From an uncultured Alphaproteobacteria bacterium (GTDB taxonomy: Bacteria > Pseudomonadota > Alphaproteobacteria > HIMB59), in NCBI GenBank assembly GCA_902521155.1, contig CABYQR010000001.1:1-64000 (forward strand): 64,000 nucleotides of DNA. The letters are read 5' to 3'. The translations under genes and the position numbers were made by a program. Under the pieces are notes generated by a model. That model worked only from the letters and a program-made list of their open reading frames with translations, did not search any database and was not told where the DNA came from. Below, piece after piece: positions 17,462 to 25,593 of this stretch. Every line of letters begins with the position of its first letter. Positions within the stretch are counted from its first letter, which is position 1.

Positions 17462-17887
17462 TTATTCTCCACTATACTCTTCTAATAATCTATTAACTCT
17501 TTTTAAAAAAATAGCATGTTCACATGCCTCTTCAGATGAATAGGAATCCTCGGTAATTTCTACTGGCTCTCCCCTGACACCTGTGGTAATTCCAATACGG
17601 TAGTCCTCATGAAGCTTTAGACAAATAGTAACAAAACCATTTTCCTTGCTTCCTCTTCTTAATTTATCTAATAGAGTTTGAAGATCTTGACTATGTTGTA
17701 CCACGGGATGATCTCTTGTTGCCGCTCTTCCAACCGGTGTGGCTCTATGTTCTTCAATTAAAGACTTCAATTTTTGAGGATCTCTTAGCATGGGTAAGAT
17801 ATATTTCTTTGTAATAAAATCATCTGTGTGCTTATGGCCTTTATTTAATTGCACACTTGAAGGTTGCTTATAGCTATAATCTGACAT
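17462..17887 (-). CDS. dmfA1: N,N-dimethylformamidase-type amidohydrolase, small (alpha) subunit
   Basis: 141 aa, helical, similar in size to the DMFase small subunit (about 132 aa). The C-terminal pattern EDSYSSEEACEHAIFLKRVN resembles the xxFKTEEEAMHAVFLRR end I recall from the Paracoccus protein, and the HRATPVGRAATRDHPVVQ segment matches its PFGYRKHPSP region in outline. Pairing with the large-subunit gene two bases away makes the call secure. The ATG shares a base with the stop of an unlisted 35-aa ORF (TAATG). The family forms alpha2beta2 complexes. Confidence 0.8.
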   Translation of the reverse strand: MSDYSYKQPSSVQLNKGHKHTDDFITKKYILPMLRDPQKLKSLIEEHRATPVGRAATRDHPVVQHSQDLQTLLDKLRRGSKENGFVTICLKLHEDYRIGITTGVRGEPVEITEDSYSSEEACEHAIFLKRVNRLLEEYSGE

Positions 17888-17994
17888 TATTTTATTGTAG
17901 TTCCTCTTATCCCTTCAAACAGTTTTTCGTTCCAGTATTTGAAACAGAATACGAAAAAAGATGCCAAAAATAAAGGTTTTTCTAATTTATTCAT
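17887..17994 (-). CDS. Unlisted 35-aa membrane micro-ORF between symporter and DMFase
   Basis: This frame is too short for the ORF track. ATG at 17994 lies two bases after the symporter stop, and the TAA at 17889-17887 overlaps the dmfA1 ATG as TAATG. It fills the only 100-base hole in this stretch exactly. The peptide starts MNKLEKPLFLASFFVFCF: one hydrophobic helix followed by a charged, aromatic tail (KYWNEKLFEG). Coupling at both ends is strong circumstantial evidence for translation. It could be a small subunit or regulator of the adjacent sodium:solute symporter; function unknown. Confidence 0.55.
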   Translation of the reverse strand: MNKLEKPLFLASFFVFCFKYWNEKLFEGIRGTTIK

Positions 17995-17996
17995 AT

Positions 17997-20051
17997 TTAT
18001 AAAGCATAAACAGATAGTATAACCGTAGCAACGGCCATACCTATTAGTATCAAAGGCCAACCATAGCCTCCGCCCATCTTATCAATATAATTTCCTTTAT
18101 CTTCGACGTCATCAGGAGCTGAGTATTCGTCTCCATTTAAAATAGGTTTTTTGGGGAGTGTTGATAGGTCCAATTTGTTAGCCATAAACCAGATTAACAG
18201 TACTCCAGCCGCCCACCATATGATTTGGTATGCCCAAAGGGAAGGTATGCCCATAACCCACTTATCATAAGACAAATCGGCACTTCCAAAAATTAGATTT
18301 CCAAAAATTAATCCAGGGCCAATAGAGAAAAATGCCCAGATAAGAAATAATACATAAGCTAAAGATTTAATTTTTTTTCTTGAAGGGTGAATTCCCATAT
18401 GATCATTCATAAAATCATGAAAACTTTTTCGATGTTCTTTATCAGCATCATTACTTGAAAAAGCAGATGATAAAAAACATACAATCACATTAAAAAATAA
18501 ACCCCACAATCCTGAATATATTGTAAGAGGCCATCTACCCCATGGAAGAGCATTTCCAGTTAACTTATGTCCAAAAGTCTCAGCTAGAATTACAAAAAAC
18601 ATACCAGTGATAAGGCCAAGAGTGGCTCCCGTTTTAGTAATCCAAGGGAACCAAATCATTCCTAATAAAACTGGAAATAATTGAAATCCAAAAGCTATTG
18701 CCAATCCCCCTAGGAGAATTAAAGATGTTTCAAAAAATGTGGCAAGATAAAGTGCTGCAAGACAAATAAGTAGCATTGCTAATCTTGCTACTAACAATTC
18801 TCTTTTCCAAGTTGGTTCTTTATCAATGTAAGGTCTGTAGAGATCTCTAGCGACCATGCTTCCAGAGGTCATTAAAAAAGCAGCAAGGGTTGATTGTAAT
18901 GCTGCTATCAAACAAATCGCTAGTAAGCCAACTAAGATAGGTGAAGCTGAGCCAAGACTTCCAATAAATGAAAAAATTAGTGATGAGACATTATTAATAT
19001 CTAACTCTGGAAGAATTTGATTAAGAGCAAAACCATTTAGATTTATGGATGGATTGGCGCCGAGTAAGTTAGCCCCCACTCCTAATAGGGCAGCGAAAAT
19101 AAATAAAAATATACCCACTATGGCTCCAGAGCCCCATATTTGGTAATAGTAGAATGACTTAGGAGATTTAACACTGTAACTCCACATTGAAAACGTAGGT
19201 GATAGAACTATTCCCATATAAGAAAGAGTAAAAGATAAAATCATCACAGCAGTCCAGGGACCTCCTGAGGGATTATTTTTACCTAAACCACCGACCCACT
19301 GAATTACGCCTGGCACATTGAAGAAACCAGAGAGGTCACCTCCCCCATATCCTTGAGTGGAGCCCCAAGTTCCAAAAGATATAAAACTATTTGCTGTTGC
19401 TAAATCATCAAAAAAACTCAATCCACCCAAATAATAATAAGTACCAAGTCCAATCGATATGAATAAAACAAAAAATAACCAGGATTGAACTACACCTATG
19501 CTGATCATAGATTTGAAACCTCCTGAGACAACATAGAATAAAACAACTGCAGTTAAAACCCACATCGCTGAGTCTCTTCCCAATTCACCTGCACTCACAA
19601 ATTCAACCATACTACCCGTTGCTCCAATAACTAATCCAAGAAATGGAACAGCAAAAAATAAACCTATAATTAAAATTGTAATTCTAAGAGTATGGCTTTT
19701 ATAATATTTAAAATACATTTCACCTGGGGTTATAAGATTATATTTTCTGCTCAACATCCATTGACGTTTGAAAAATAAAATACTCCCTAAAGGAATGGTA
19801 ATTACAATTGCTGCTGTTGCTAAAAAAGAATACCCATCAGCATATATTAGTGAAGGGAAAGTGATGATTGTGATACCCGCAAAGGTTGCTGCAGTAGCAG
19901 AAAAAAAGAATACCCAAGATGAGATACTTCTATCGGCTAAGTAATAGGACTCAGGTGAAGAATTTTTTCTAAGAGTTCTAGCTCCCCAAAATAGGCAAAA
20001 GCTCCAATAAACAACTAGGAAGAAAAAGAACCAATATAAGTTAGCTAACAT
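17997..20051 (-). CDS. Sodium:solute symporter (SSS family)
   Basis: 684 aa with about 14 membrane helices, longer than the common 500-550 aa. The N-terminal region (YWSFCLFWGARTLRKN, then ESYYLADRSISSWVFFFSATAATFAG) is typical of SSS proteins with an SxxxF/G-rich helix 1. A C-terminal extension with two further helices starts after about residue 580. It should import an organic solute with sodium. Position between an alpha/beta hydrolase and DMFase genes suggests an amide, ester or carboxylate substrate for those hydrolases. It starts 14 bases after the hydrolase stop. Confidence 0.87.
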   Translation of the reverse strand: MLANLYWFFFFLVVYWSFCLFWGARTLRKNSSPESYYLADRSISSWVFFFSATAATFAGITIITFPSLIYADGYSFLATAAIVITIPLGSILFFKRQWMLSRKYNLITPGEMYFKYYKSHTLRITILIIGLFFAVPFLGLVIGATGSMVEFVSAGELGRDSAMWVLTAVVLFYVVSGGFKSMISIGVVQSWLFFVLFISIGLGTYYYLGGLSFFDDLATANSFISFGTWGSTQGYGGGDLSGFFNVPGVIQWVGGLGKNNPSGGPWTAVMILSFTLSYMGIVLSPTFSMWSYSVKSPKSFYYYQIWGSGAIVGIFLFIFAALLGVGANLLGANPSINLNGFALNQILPELDINNVSSLIFSFIGSLGSASPILVGLLAICLIAALQSTLAAFLMTSGSMVARDLYRPYIDKEPTWKRELLVARLAMLLICLAALYLATFFETSLILLGGLAIAFGFQLFPVLLGMIWFPWITKTGATLGLITGMFFVILAETFGHKLTGNALPWGRWPLTIYSGLWGLFFNVIVCFLSSAFSSNDADKEHRKSFHDFMNDHMGIHPSRKKIKSLAYVLFLIWAFFSIGPGLIFGNLIFGSADLSYDKWVMGIPSLWAYQIIWWAAGVLLIWFMANKLDLSTLPKKPILNGDEYSAPDDVEDKGNYIDKMGGGYGWPLILIGMAVATVILSVYAL

Positions 20052-20065
20052 AAAACAATGTTAAA

Positions 20066-20929
20066 TTAAGAATTATATTCAGTTTTTTCCTTAATTATTC
20101 TTAGGGCCTCTAAAAGGTATACTCGGAAGAGTTCATGATTTTCACTCATAGGGAAGTGACCTATATCCTTCATCTCGATATATACACCTCCTTTGATTTG
20201 TCTTGCTGTATCTTCAGTTGCCTCAGGTGGTGTTAAGTAATCATAGTCACCCGTTAGCATAATAACAGGGCACTTATGGCCATCAATATTTTGCAGTTCA
20301 TCTCTTAAGTCGTGGTCAACAGAATAAAAATGGAGATCTCCTTTAAAAGCCTCTGAGCCCTGAGTGTAATAATGCCATGTAAGCCATCTGTCCATATCAG
20401 GAGATTGAGGGGCCATTAAATCCCATACTCCACTTCCACAAACTTGGGCTGCGTTAGCATGAGGATGTCTCCACCAATCAATATAAAAGCCTGGAGAATA
20501 ATGGGCTGCTTCGACTGGAATAACAGCTTTAAATTTATTTGGGTATTTTAATGCGAGCTGGAGAGCAACATTTCCACCAAAAGAAGACCCCATAAATATA
20601 GGGTTATCTAGATCTAAAGCCTTACAAAGTTCTAATATAAAATTACAATAGTGTTCTGCTGTAAGCTTATATTCTTCTTTCCACCACTCAGTATTATGAG
20701 CGGGGTCTGATTTACCATGCCTTGGAAGGTCGTATGCTATAACTTGGTAGTTTTGAGTAATTTCATCATCCTCTAGTAATCCTCTCCATTGGTGATTGTG
20801 GCAACCGGCAGTATGCTGACAAACTAAAGGAGTACCTTTTCCATTTGAAAGATAAAATACTTTATATTGCTGTCCATCAACTTCTATTGTTACGTATCTA
20901 CCGATGGGGTCGTGATGTTTAACTGCCAT
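20066..20929 (-). CDS. Alpha/beta-fold hydrolase
   Basis: 287 aa. The nucleophile elbow GSSFGG has the catalytic Ser at about residue 116. The acid is probably in GDYDYLTPPE, and the His in DIGHFPMSEN. The oxyanion region CQHTAGCHNHQW and the YDLPRHGKSD strand-turn are typical. GGAGACT precedes the ATG. Possible activities are carboxylesterase, lactonase or amidase; the sequence does not decide. It lies between the SCP2-like protein and the symporter, implying action on an imported or membrane-associated substrate. Confidence 0.82.
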   Translation of the reverse strand: MAVKHHDPIGRYVTIEVDGQQYKVFYLSNGKGTPLVCQHTAGCHNHQWRGLLEDDEITQNYQVIAYDLPRHGKSDPAHNTEWWKEEYKLTAEHYCNFILELCKALDLDNPIFMGSSFGGNVALQLALKYPNKFKAVIPVEAAHYSPGFYIDWWRHPHANAAQVCGSGVWDLMAPQSPDMDRWLTWHYYTQGSEAFKGDLHFYSVDHDLRDELQNIDGHKCPVIMLTGDYDYLTPPEATEDTARQIKGGVYIEMKDIGHFPMSENHELFRVYLLEALRIIKEKTEYNS

Positions 20930-20957
20930 TAAAAAGTCTCCTTAGAATATATAATCA

Positions 20958-21347
20958 TTAAACTGGAACTCCTGATTTTCTGAGAAGCTCAAATTGTACA
21001 ACAAAGTTTCTGATATTTTGCATCAATATAAGATGATTGCCTTCAATTAAAAGATCTCTTCTAAAAGAAGCTGCATAGATACCATGATACATTGGTTTTG
21101 GAATAGGCCTTGCAAATTCCCTCCATGTTTTTTCAGATGCTCTTAAAGCAAAGTCATAAGGATCTAATCCCCCAGGGCTAGTATTAATGTTCTTAACTTT
21201 ACCATCATGCATTTCAATTATGACTTTGACACTTTCCATATCAAATAGAAATGAACAGGTGTAATATTTAGCCATAGCTTTAATGGTTTCGTCACTTTCA
21301 GTGAGGTCCTTAAATTTCTTAGCCCAAGATTTTATATCTATACTCAT
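20958..21347 (-). CDS. SCP2-like small protein (putative lipid/sterol carrier)
   Basis: 129 aa. The beta-strand-rich centre (VKVIIEMHDGKVKNINTSPGG) followed by PYDFALRASEKTWREFARP and a C-terminal helix (LILMQNIRNFVVQFELLR) resembles the SCP2 sterol-carrier fold, in which a hydrophobic tunnel binds lipids. I am not certain of the family. It is ten bases from the SPFH gene stop and near the rhodopsin, so a link to membrane lipids, hydrophobic ligands or retinal-like molecules is possible but unproven. Confidence 0.5.
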   Translation of the reverse strand: MSIDIKSWAKKFKDLTESDETIKAMAKYYTCSFLFDMESVKVIIEMHDGKVKNINTSPGGLDPYDFALRASEKTWREFARPIPKPMYHGIYAASFRRDLLIEGNHLILMQNIRNFVVQFELLRKSGVPV

Positions 21348-21357
21348 ATCTTATACC

Positions 21358-23343
21358 TTATTTCTTTTTTGGATTTTTTTTTGTATCTTCGTCAAATCTC
21401 ATATGTTTATCTTTTTTAGGATCTTCGTAGTCTCCTAAAATATTTCTTATATTACTGGCTTCCCCAGGGGACATCCCGATTTCTTTTAGTAAACTATCTA
21501 AGAAAGGTTGTTGAGCTCTATATCTTAAAGCTGAGTTAACTACGTTATCTGCAAGAGAGCCTTTTTTGGAGTCTCCACCATAACTTGCCGAAGAACCTTC
21601 TGATCCGGTTCCATCGCCTGAAGATCCACCTTGGCTAAAACCAGGTAAGCCGTTAACATCTACAACTTTGATAGAGTCGATATTCTGCATTGGCTTGACC
21701 CACTCTCTAATAATGCCTTCGATTTTTTCTGCTAATTTTAATCTTAATGCACTTCTTCTACTTGCATCACTTCTTAAGTTTTCAGCTTCATTAAGGGCTT
21801 TTTTGCCAGAAGCTTCAATCTCATATCTTATTTTAGCAGCCATAGCAGCCAGTTTTTCTCTTTCAGCATTCTTACTAGCATCAATTACTCCAAGAGCTTT
21901 TGCTTTTTCAGCTTGTTCGATATCTCTAATAGAATTAACTTTTTCCTCTGCCTCTACAGCCTTCGCTCGAGCAACCTCTTCTTCCATTTTAGTTTTTAAG
22001 ACATTTTTAGACTTTTCGAGAACCTCTTGTTGTTTTTGCTTCTCTTCAATTTCAATTCTCTTAGCTTTTTCAATATCTAAAACTCTAGTTTCCTGTTCAG
22101 CAGCAATTTTAAAAGAGTCAACATTTTTTTGTTGAGCAGTTTTTGCGTTTTTAATTTGCTCTTCTGCCATAATGTAAGCCTCTTCAGACTCATATCTCTT
22201 TCTGGCTTCTTCTTTTGCTGTTTGAGCTTTTTCTTCAGCTAGTTTTATGTCAACAGATCTTTGTTTTTCCAAACGGCTAAATTCGACATCACGCTCTAAC
22301 TCAAGAATTGATTTTTCAGTATCAACGTCTCTTTGTTTTATTTCAATATCGGTTTGTTTCCTAAATTCGTTTTGTTCTTTTCTTCTTTTTTCAATTTCTT
22401 GAATAAGTTTTGTTTCTTGAATACTTTTTTCCATTTCGACAAAATCTTTTTTACCTATTCTTGCAATTTCAATATCCTTTTGAGAAGATATTTCAGCTAA
22501 CTCAGACTCTTTTTCTTTTTCAGATTTTGTTTTTATAGTTTCAGTGTTTTCAATAGCTCTTTGTTGTTCAATTTCTCTTTTTTGCTGATACTTAGAAAAT
22601 TCTTCTTCTTTCTCTATTTCGAGTGTTTGTTTAATAGATTGAAGGTTTTTATTTCTAATACTAACTTCAGTATCTTTTTCAATATCATTTCTTTTTTTCT
22701 TTCTGGATTGAGTAAACTCTGTGATTTGCGTTAATCCTTCAGCATCGAAAGTGTTAGATGGGTCAAAAACATTTACAGGTGCTTGGTTCAGAGAGGTTAA
22801 GGAAACTGTCTCAAGTTCTAAACCTGTATGCTTAATAGCTTCTTCAACGTGAGCTGCTACTTTTTTAATATATTCTGATCTATTTTCCTGAATTTCATCT
22901 AAGCTCATTTTAGCAGCCACTACGCCTAAACCATCAACAAATCTACCTTGAACTAGTTCTTTCAAACTATCCGGTTCTAAGGTTCTGTTTCCAAGTGTTT
23001 GTGCTGCTATAGAAACAGCCTCTTTATTAGGGGCAACCCTAACATAGAATTCTGCTGTGACTTCAGCTCTCATCCTATTCATTGTAATAAAAGACTTATT
23101 TCCATTTCTTTGAACTTCAATACTCAAGGTCTTCATTCCGACAGAAGTAATATTGTGAACAATAGGTAATACAAAAGCACCGCCACTAATTACGACTTGC
23201 TCGCCACCCATTCCAGTTCTAACAAATGCTACTTCTTTAGAGGATCTTCTGTATAACCAATGAAGTAAGTAAACGATAATAGCTATAGCTAAAGCTATTA
23301 AAATAATGACTGCAATTATGTCTGCTCCGCTTGTAATGTTCAT
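21358..23343 (-). CDS. Flotillin-like SPFH-domain membrane protein
   Basis: 661 aa. One N-terminal membrane helix (about residues 9-29) is followed by an SPFH/Band 7 domain (SKEVAFVRTGMGGEQVVISGGAFVLP, to about residue 210). A very long charged coiled coil (about 210-540, rich in E, K, Q) comes next, then a Gly/Ser-rich linker and a basic tail. This is the flotillin/YqiK layout. Such proteins oligomerise and organise membrane microdomains. Directly following the rhodopsin gene by 30 bases, it may cluster or scaffold the rhodopsin or the adjacent transporters; that link is inference. Confidence 0.87.
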   Translation of the reverse strand: MNITSGADIIAVIILIALAIAIIVYLLHWLYRRSSKEVAFVRTGMGGEQVVISGGAFVLPIVHNITSVGMKTLSIEVQRNGNKSFITMNRMRAEVTAEFYVRVAPNKEAVSIAAQTLGNRTLEPDSLKELVQGRFVDGLGVVAAKMSLDEIQENRSEYIKKVAAHVEEAIKHTGLELETVSLTSLNQAPVNVFDPSNTFDAEGLTQITEFTQSRKKKRNDIEKDTEVSIRNKNLQSIKQTLEIEKEEEFSKYQQKREIEQQRAIENTETIKTKSEKEKESELAEISSQKDIEIARIGKKDFVEMEKSIQETKLIQEIEKRRKEQNEFRKQTDIEIKQRDVDTEKSILELERDVEFSRLEKQRSVDIKLAEEKAQTAKEEARKRYESEEAYIMAEEQIKNAKTAQQKNVDSFKIAAEQETRVLDIEKAKRIEIEEKQKQQEVLEKSKNVLKTKMEEEVARAKAVEAEEKVNSIRDIEQAEKAKALGVIDASKNAEREKLAAMAAKIRYEIEASGKKALNEAENLRSDASRRSALRLKLAEKIEGIIREWVKPMQNIDSIKVVDVNGLPGFSQGGSSGDGTGSEGSSASYGGDSKKGSLADNVVNSALRYRAQQPFLDSLLKEIGMSPGEASNIRNILGDYEDPKKDKHMRFDEDTKKNPKKK

Positions 23344-23373
23344 ACCTATTTATCACCTCCTAGATTGATTTTT

Positions 23374-24072
23374 TTAAGCATTAGCTCTTGTGTCCTGTGT
23401 TGCTGCCTTATAGATAATCAATCCAAAGACAATTTTATTTAAAAAATCTGCTAAATTATAAATTATATTAACACTGTTTGGGTCTATACCTCCACCCAGA
23501 TGCTCTATAAAATATCCCATAGGATATATAGCCCATCCAATAGTCAGTATTAATCTGTTTGAGAAAAAAGCCATTTGGATATTTTCGTTACCACATTTTG
23601 CATTTGCTCTTCCAGCTTCTCCAACATAAAGCTCTCCAAGAACGTAAAGCCATCCAACTAATCCAACAATGAAACCTAGTGTTTTGCTCATATATCCAGC
23701 AGCACCTAAAAATTCAGCTACGATAAAAACTAATGTTCCAACTAAAAGCCTCCAAAACATTCCTTGTTTGACTTTCACTACTGAAGTCAGCATTGCGTAA
23801 AAAATTAATACCTGCATTGGAAAGTTTAAAAACCAATCTACATATCTCAAAATAGTTGGGGCTGTTCCACTAACGACCCATAAATTTTTAATGAAAAAGT
23901 AGTGAATTGAAGACATAAGGCAGACAACCGCAATCATTGTCATTGGGGTATGCCATCGGACACTAACTTTACTTCTTTCAAAAAAGAAGAATAAGGTTGC
24001 ACCAATCATAGCAACTGAAATTAACCAGAAAGATCCTCCTACGATATCGTAGGGTAATAACATTTTATTCAT
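23374..24072 (-). CDS. Proteorhodopsin-family rhodopsin with D-N-I helix-C motif
   Basis: 232 aa, seven membrane helices, no cleavable signal. The retinal-binding lysine is K213 (LADFLNKIVFG) with D209 as counter-ion partner. H57 corresponds to the proteorhodopsin His75. Helix C aligns without gaps to proteorhodopsin: R76, D79 (proton acceptor, D97), N83 in place of T101, Q87 at the spectral-tuning position (blue-type), and I90 in place of the proton donor E108. So the acceptor is intact but the donor carboxylate is absent, which predicts a slow photocycle, weak pumping or a signalling role. A consensus TATAAT lies upstream. It is followed by the SPFH gene. Confidence 0.9.
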   Translation of the reverse strand: MNKMLLPYDIVGGSFWLISVAMIGATLFFFFERSKVSVRWHTPMTMIAVVCLMSSIHYFFIKNLWVVSGTAPTILRYVDWFLNFPMQVLIFYAMLTSVVKVKQGMFWRLLVGTLVFIVAEFLGAAGYMSKTLGFIVGLVGWLYVLGELYVGEAGRANAKCGNENIQMAFFSNRLILTIGWAIYPMGYFIEHLGGGIDPNSVNIIYNLADFLNKIVFGLIIYKAATQDTRANA

Positions 24073-24196
24073 TTTACCTTACTTATTCCTCTTGCATTAA
24101 ATATATTACCTAAAACAATAGCATTATAAGTTTTTGTTTCAGCAAATGAAACGAATATTCCCTCTGTCTTATATATATGTGTAAAAAAACTGTTGA
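24073..24196 (-). promoter_or_regulatory. Probable rhodopsin promoter with palindrome
   Basis: A 124-base gap in an otherwise tightly packed operon. On the minus strand a perfect -10 (TATAAT, forward 24123-24128) has only a weak -35 about 17-18 bases upstream. A perfect inverted repeat, GTTTCA-N5-TGAAAC, at 24136-24152 overlaps the -35/spacer, where a repressor or activator would sit. There is no T-run after it, so it is not a terminator. This suggests the rhodopsin and downstream genes can be transcribed separately from the permease genes. Confidence 0.4.
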
Positions 24197-25588
24197 TCAT
24201 ATTTGCTCTCTTATATGAGGGGCTCGAGAATAAAGCGCCACTAGCGGAAGAATCAATAAGCCAAAAATAAATTGCTGTCCCTCAAAACTTAAACCAAGAC
24301 CTGCAAGAAATGTACTTATAACTTGAAGGGCTAAACAGCCTATAACGGTATATCCATATCCTCCATATCCTCCTAATAAAGAAGTGCCACCAACTGCTAC
24401 TGCTGCAACTGTTAAAAATAGGTATTGGTCACCTACTCCAATAAAACCTCCTCCACTCCATCCTAAAAGCATGGCTCCGGTGGCCGCTGATGTAAAACCG
24501 CTAATAACAAAAACTCCTACCCAATAAACTCTCTCAGATATTGATAATCTATCAGCTGAAAGTCTTTTACCTCCAACAGCATATAAGTTTCTTCCCCATT
24601 TAGTATGTCTCATGCCAACAATCAATACGATGGAAGCAAGAATCCAAATTAAAATGACAGGTGGTATTGGAAGACCAAAAAATTTTCCATTTAAGGATGC
24701 TAGATTTTTTAACCAATCTGGGACAACTCCGAAAACTGTACCACCGGTAACAGTTGGTAGAGAAACTAAAATTTGAACTCCTCCCACACACATAAAACCT
24801 ACACCCAGGGTAACAATGAGCGCCTGTCCTTGGAGGTTAAAACTTATTAGTCCATTAAACAAACCGACAAGAATTCCAAAGACTAAAATAACTATGAAAG
24901 CTAGCCAAGGGGGAACACCCAGAGAAATCATTGACATTAAACCTAAGTTCGATGAGCCAATTAAAAAGGGAATAGAAAGATCAAGACCTCCAAGCATCAC
25001 AACAAGTGTTTGTCCTATTGTGGCAAGACCTAAGAAAGATGCAAAGACCAACATTGATTTTATATTTTGAATAGACAAGAAACCATCAATTGAAACTGAA
25101 CCTATAATAAAAAGACCTATCAACACTGATACACCTATGATGACACTTCTATTTATGTTTAAGAATTTATAGGCAACAAAGGCAAGTATTAAAAAACCTA
25201 AAAAAATTATTGCTGATACAACTGTTCTTCCGGAAAAGAATCCTGGAACTAGAAAACATAATAGAATGAATAATGCTAATAAAAGGAGAAATCCTGTGAC
25301 AGCAATCCAATTTCGAGAGATTAATTCCCAGAATAAGCTTCTTTTAGCAGATTCTTCAATTGCATCAATTTGCTCTGAGATATCTTTTTTTTCAGATAAC
25401 TTATAGGACCACTTAATGGAGAAATGATGCCAACCCCATAGGACTAATGCCGTGACCGCAACGGAGTAGAATGCAACCTGTATCCAGTCAGTTCTATCGA
25501 CATACCCTAATACGGCCGTCCCAATTCCTGCAGCCACCGCAAAGAAAATTCCTAAACCCTTAGAAAAATTAAATATTCTTTTTTCCAT
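24197..25588 (-). CDS. Ribose-type ABC transporter permease with N-terminal extension
   Basis: 463 aa against about 330 for RbsC-like permeases. The first 90 residues add two membrane helices and a charged cytoplasmic stretch (EKKDISEQIDAIEESAKRS). The RbsC-like core then follows with family motifs LVVMLGGLDLSIPFLIGSSNLG and VAVGGTSLLGGYGGYG. It is five bases from the 756-aa permease. Partner subunits (binding protein and double ATPase) are encoded on the opposite strand across the divergent promoter at 30.2 kb. Confidence 0.87.
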   Translation of the reverse strand: MEKRIFNFSKGLGIFFAVAAGIGTAVLGYVDRTDWIQVAFYSVAVTALVLWGWHHFSIKWSYKLSEKKDISEQIDAIEESAKRSLFWELISRNWIAVTGFLLLLALFILLCFLVPGFFSGRTVVSAIIFLGFLILAFVAYKFLNINRSVIIGVSVLIGLFIIGSVSIDGFLSIQNIKSMLVFASFLGLATIGQTLVVMLGGLDLSIPFLIGSSNLGLMSMISLGVPPWLAFIVILVFGILVGLFNGLISFNLQGQALIVTLGVGFMCVGGVQILVSLPTVTGGTVFGVVPDWLKNLASLNGKFFGLPIPPVILIWILASIVLIVGMRHTKWGRNLYAVGGKRLSADRLSISERVYWVGVFVISGFTSAATGAMLLGWSGGGFIGVGDQYLFLTVAAVAVGGTSLLGGYGGYGYTVIGCLALQVISTFLAGLGLSFEGQQFIFGLLILPLVALYSRAPHIREQI

Positions 25589-25593
25589 ATTCT

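Noticed and set aside
21668-22135. 155-aa ORF antisense to the SPFH gene
   Set aside because: It is the complement of a biased coiled-coil coding frame; its Ser/Leu/Ala-rich sequence is what such a shadow would give.
23374-24072. Ordinary light-driven proton pump of the D-T-E type
   Set aside because: Ungapped helix-C alignment gives D-N-I, without the donor glutamate.
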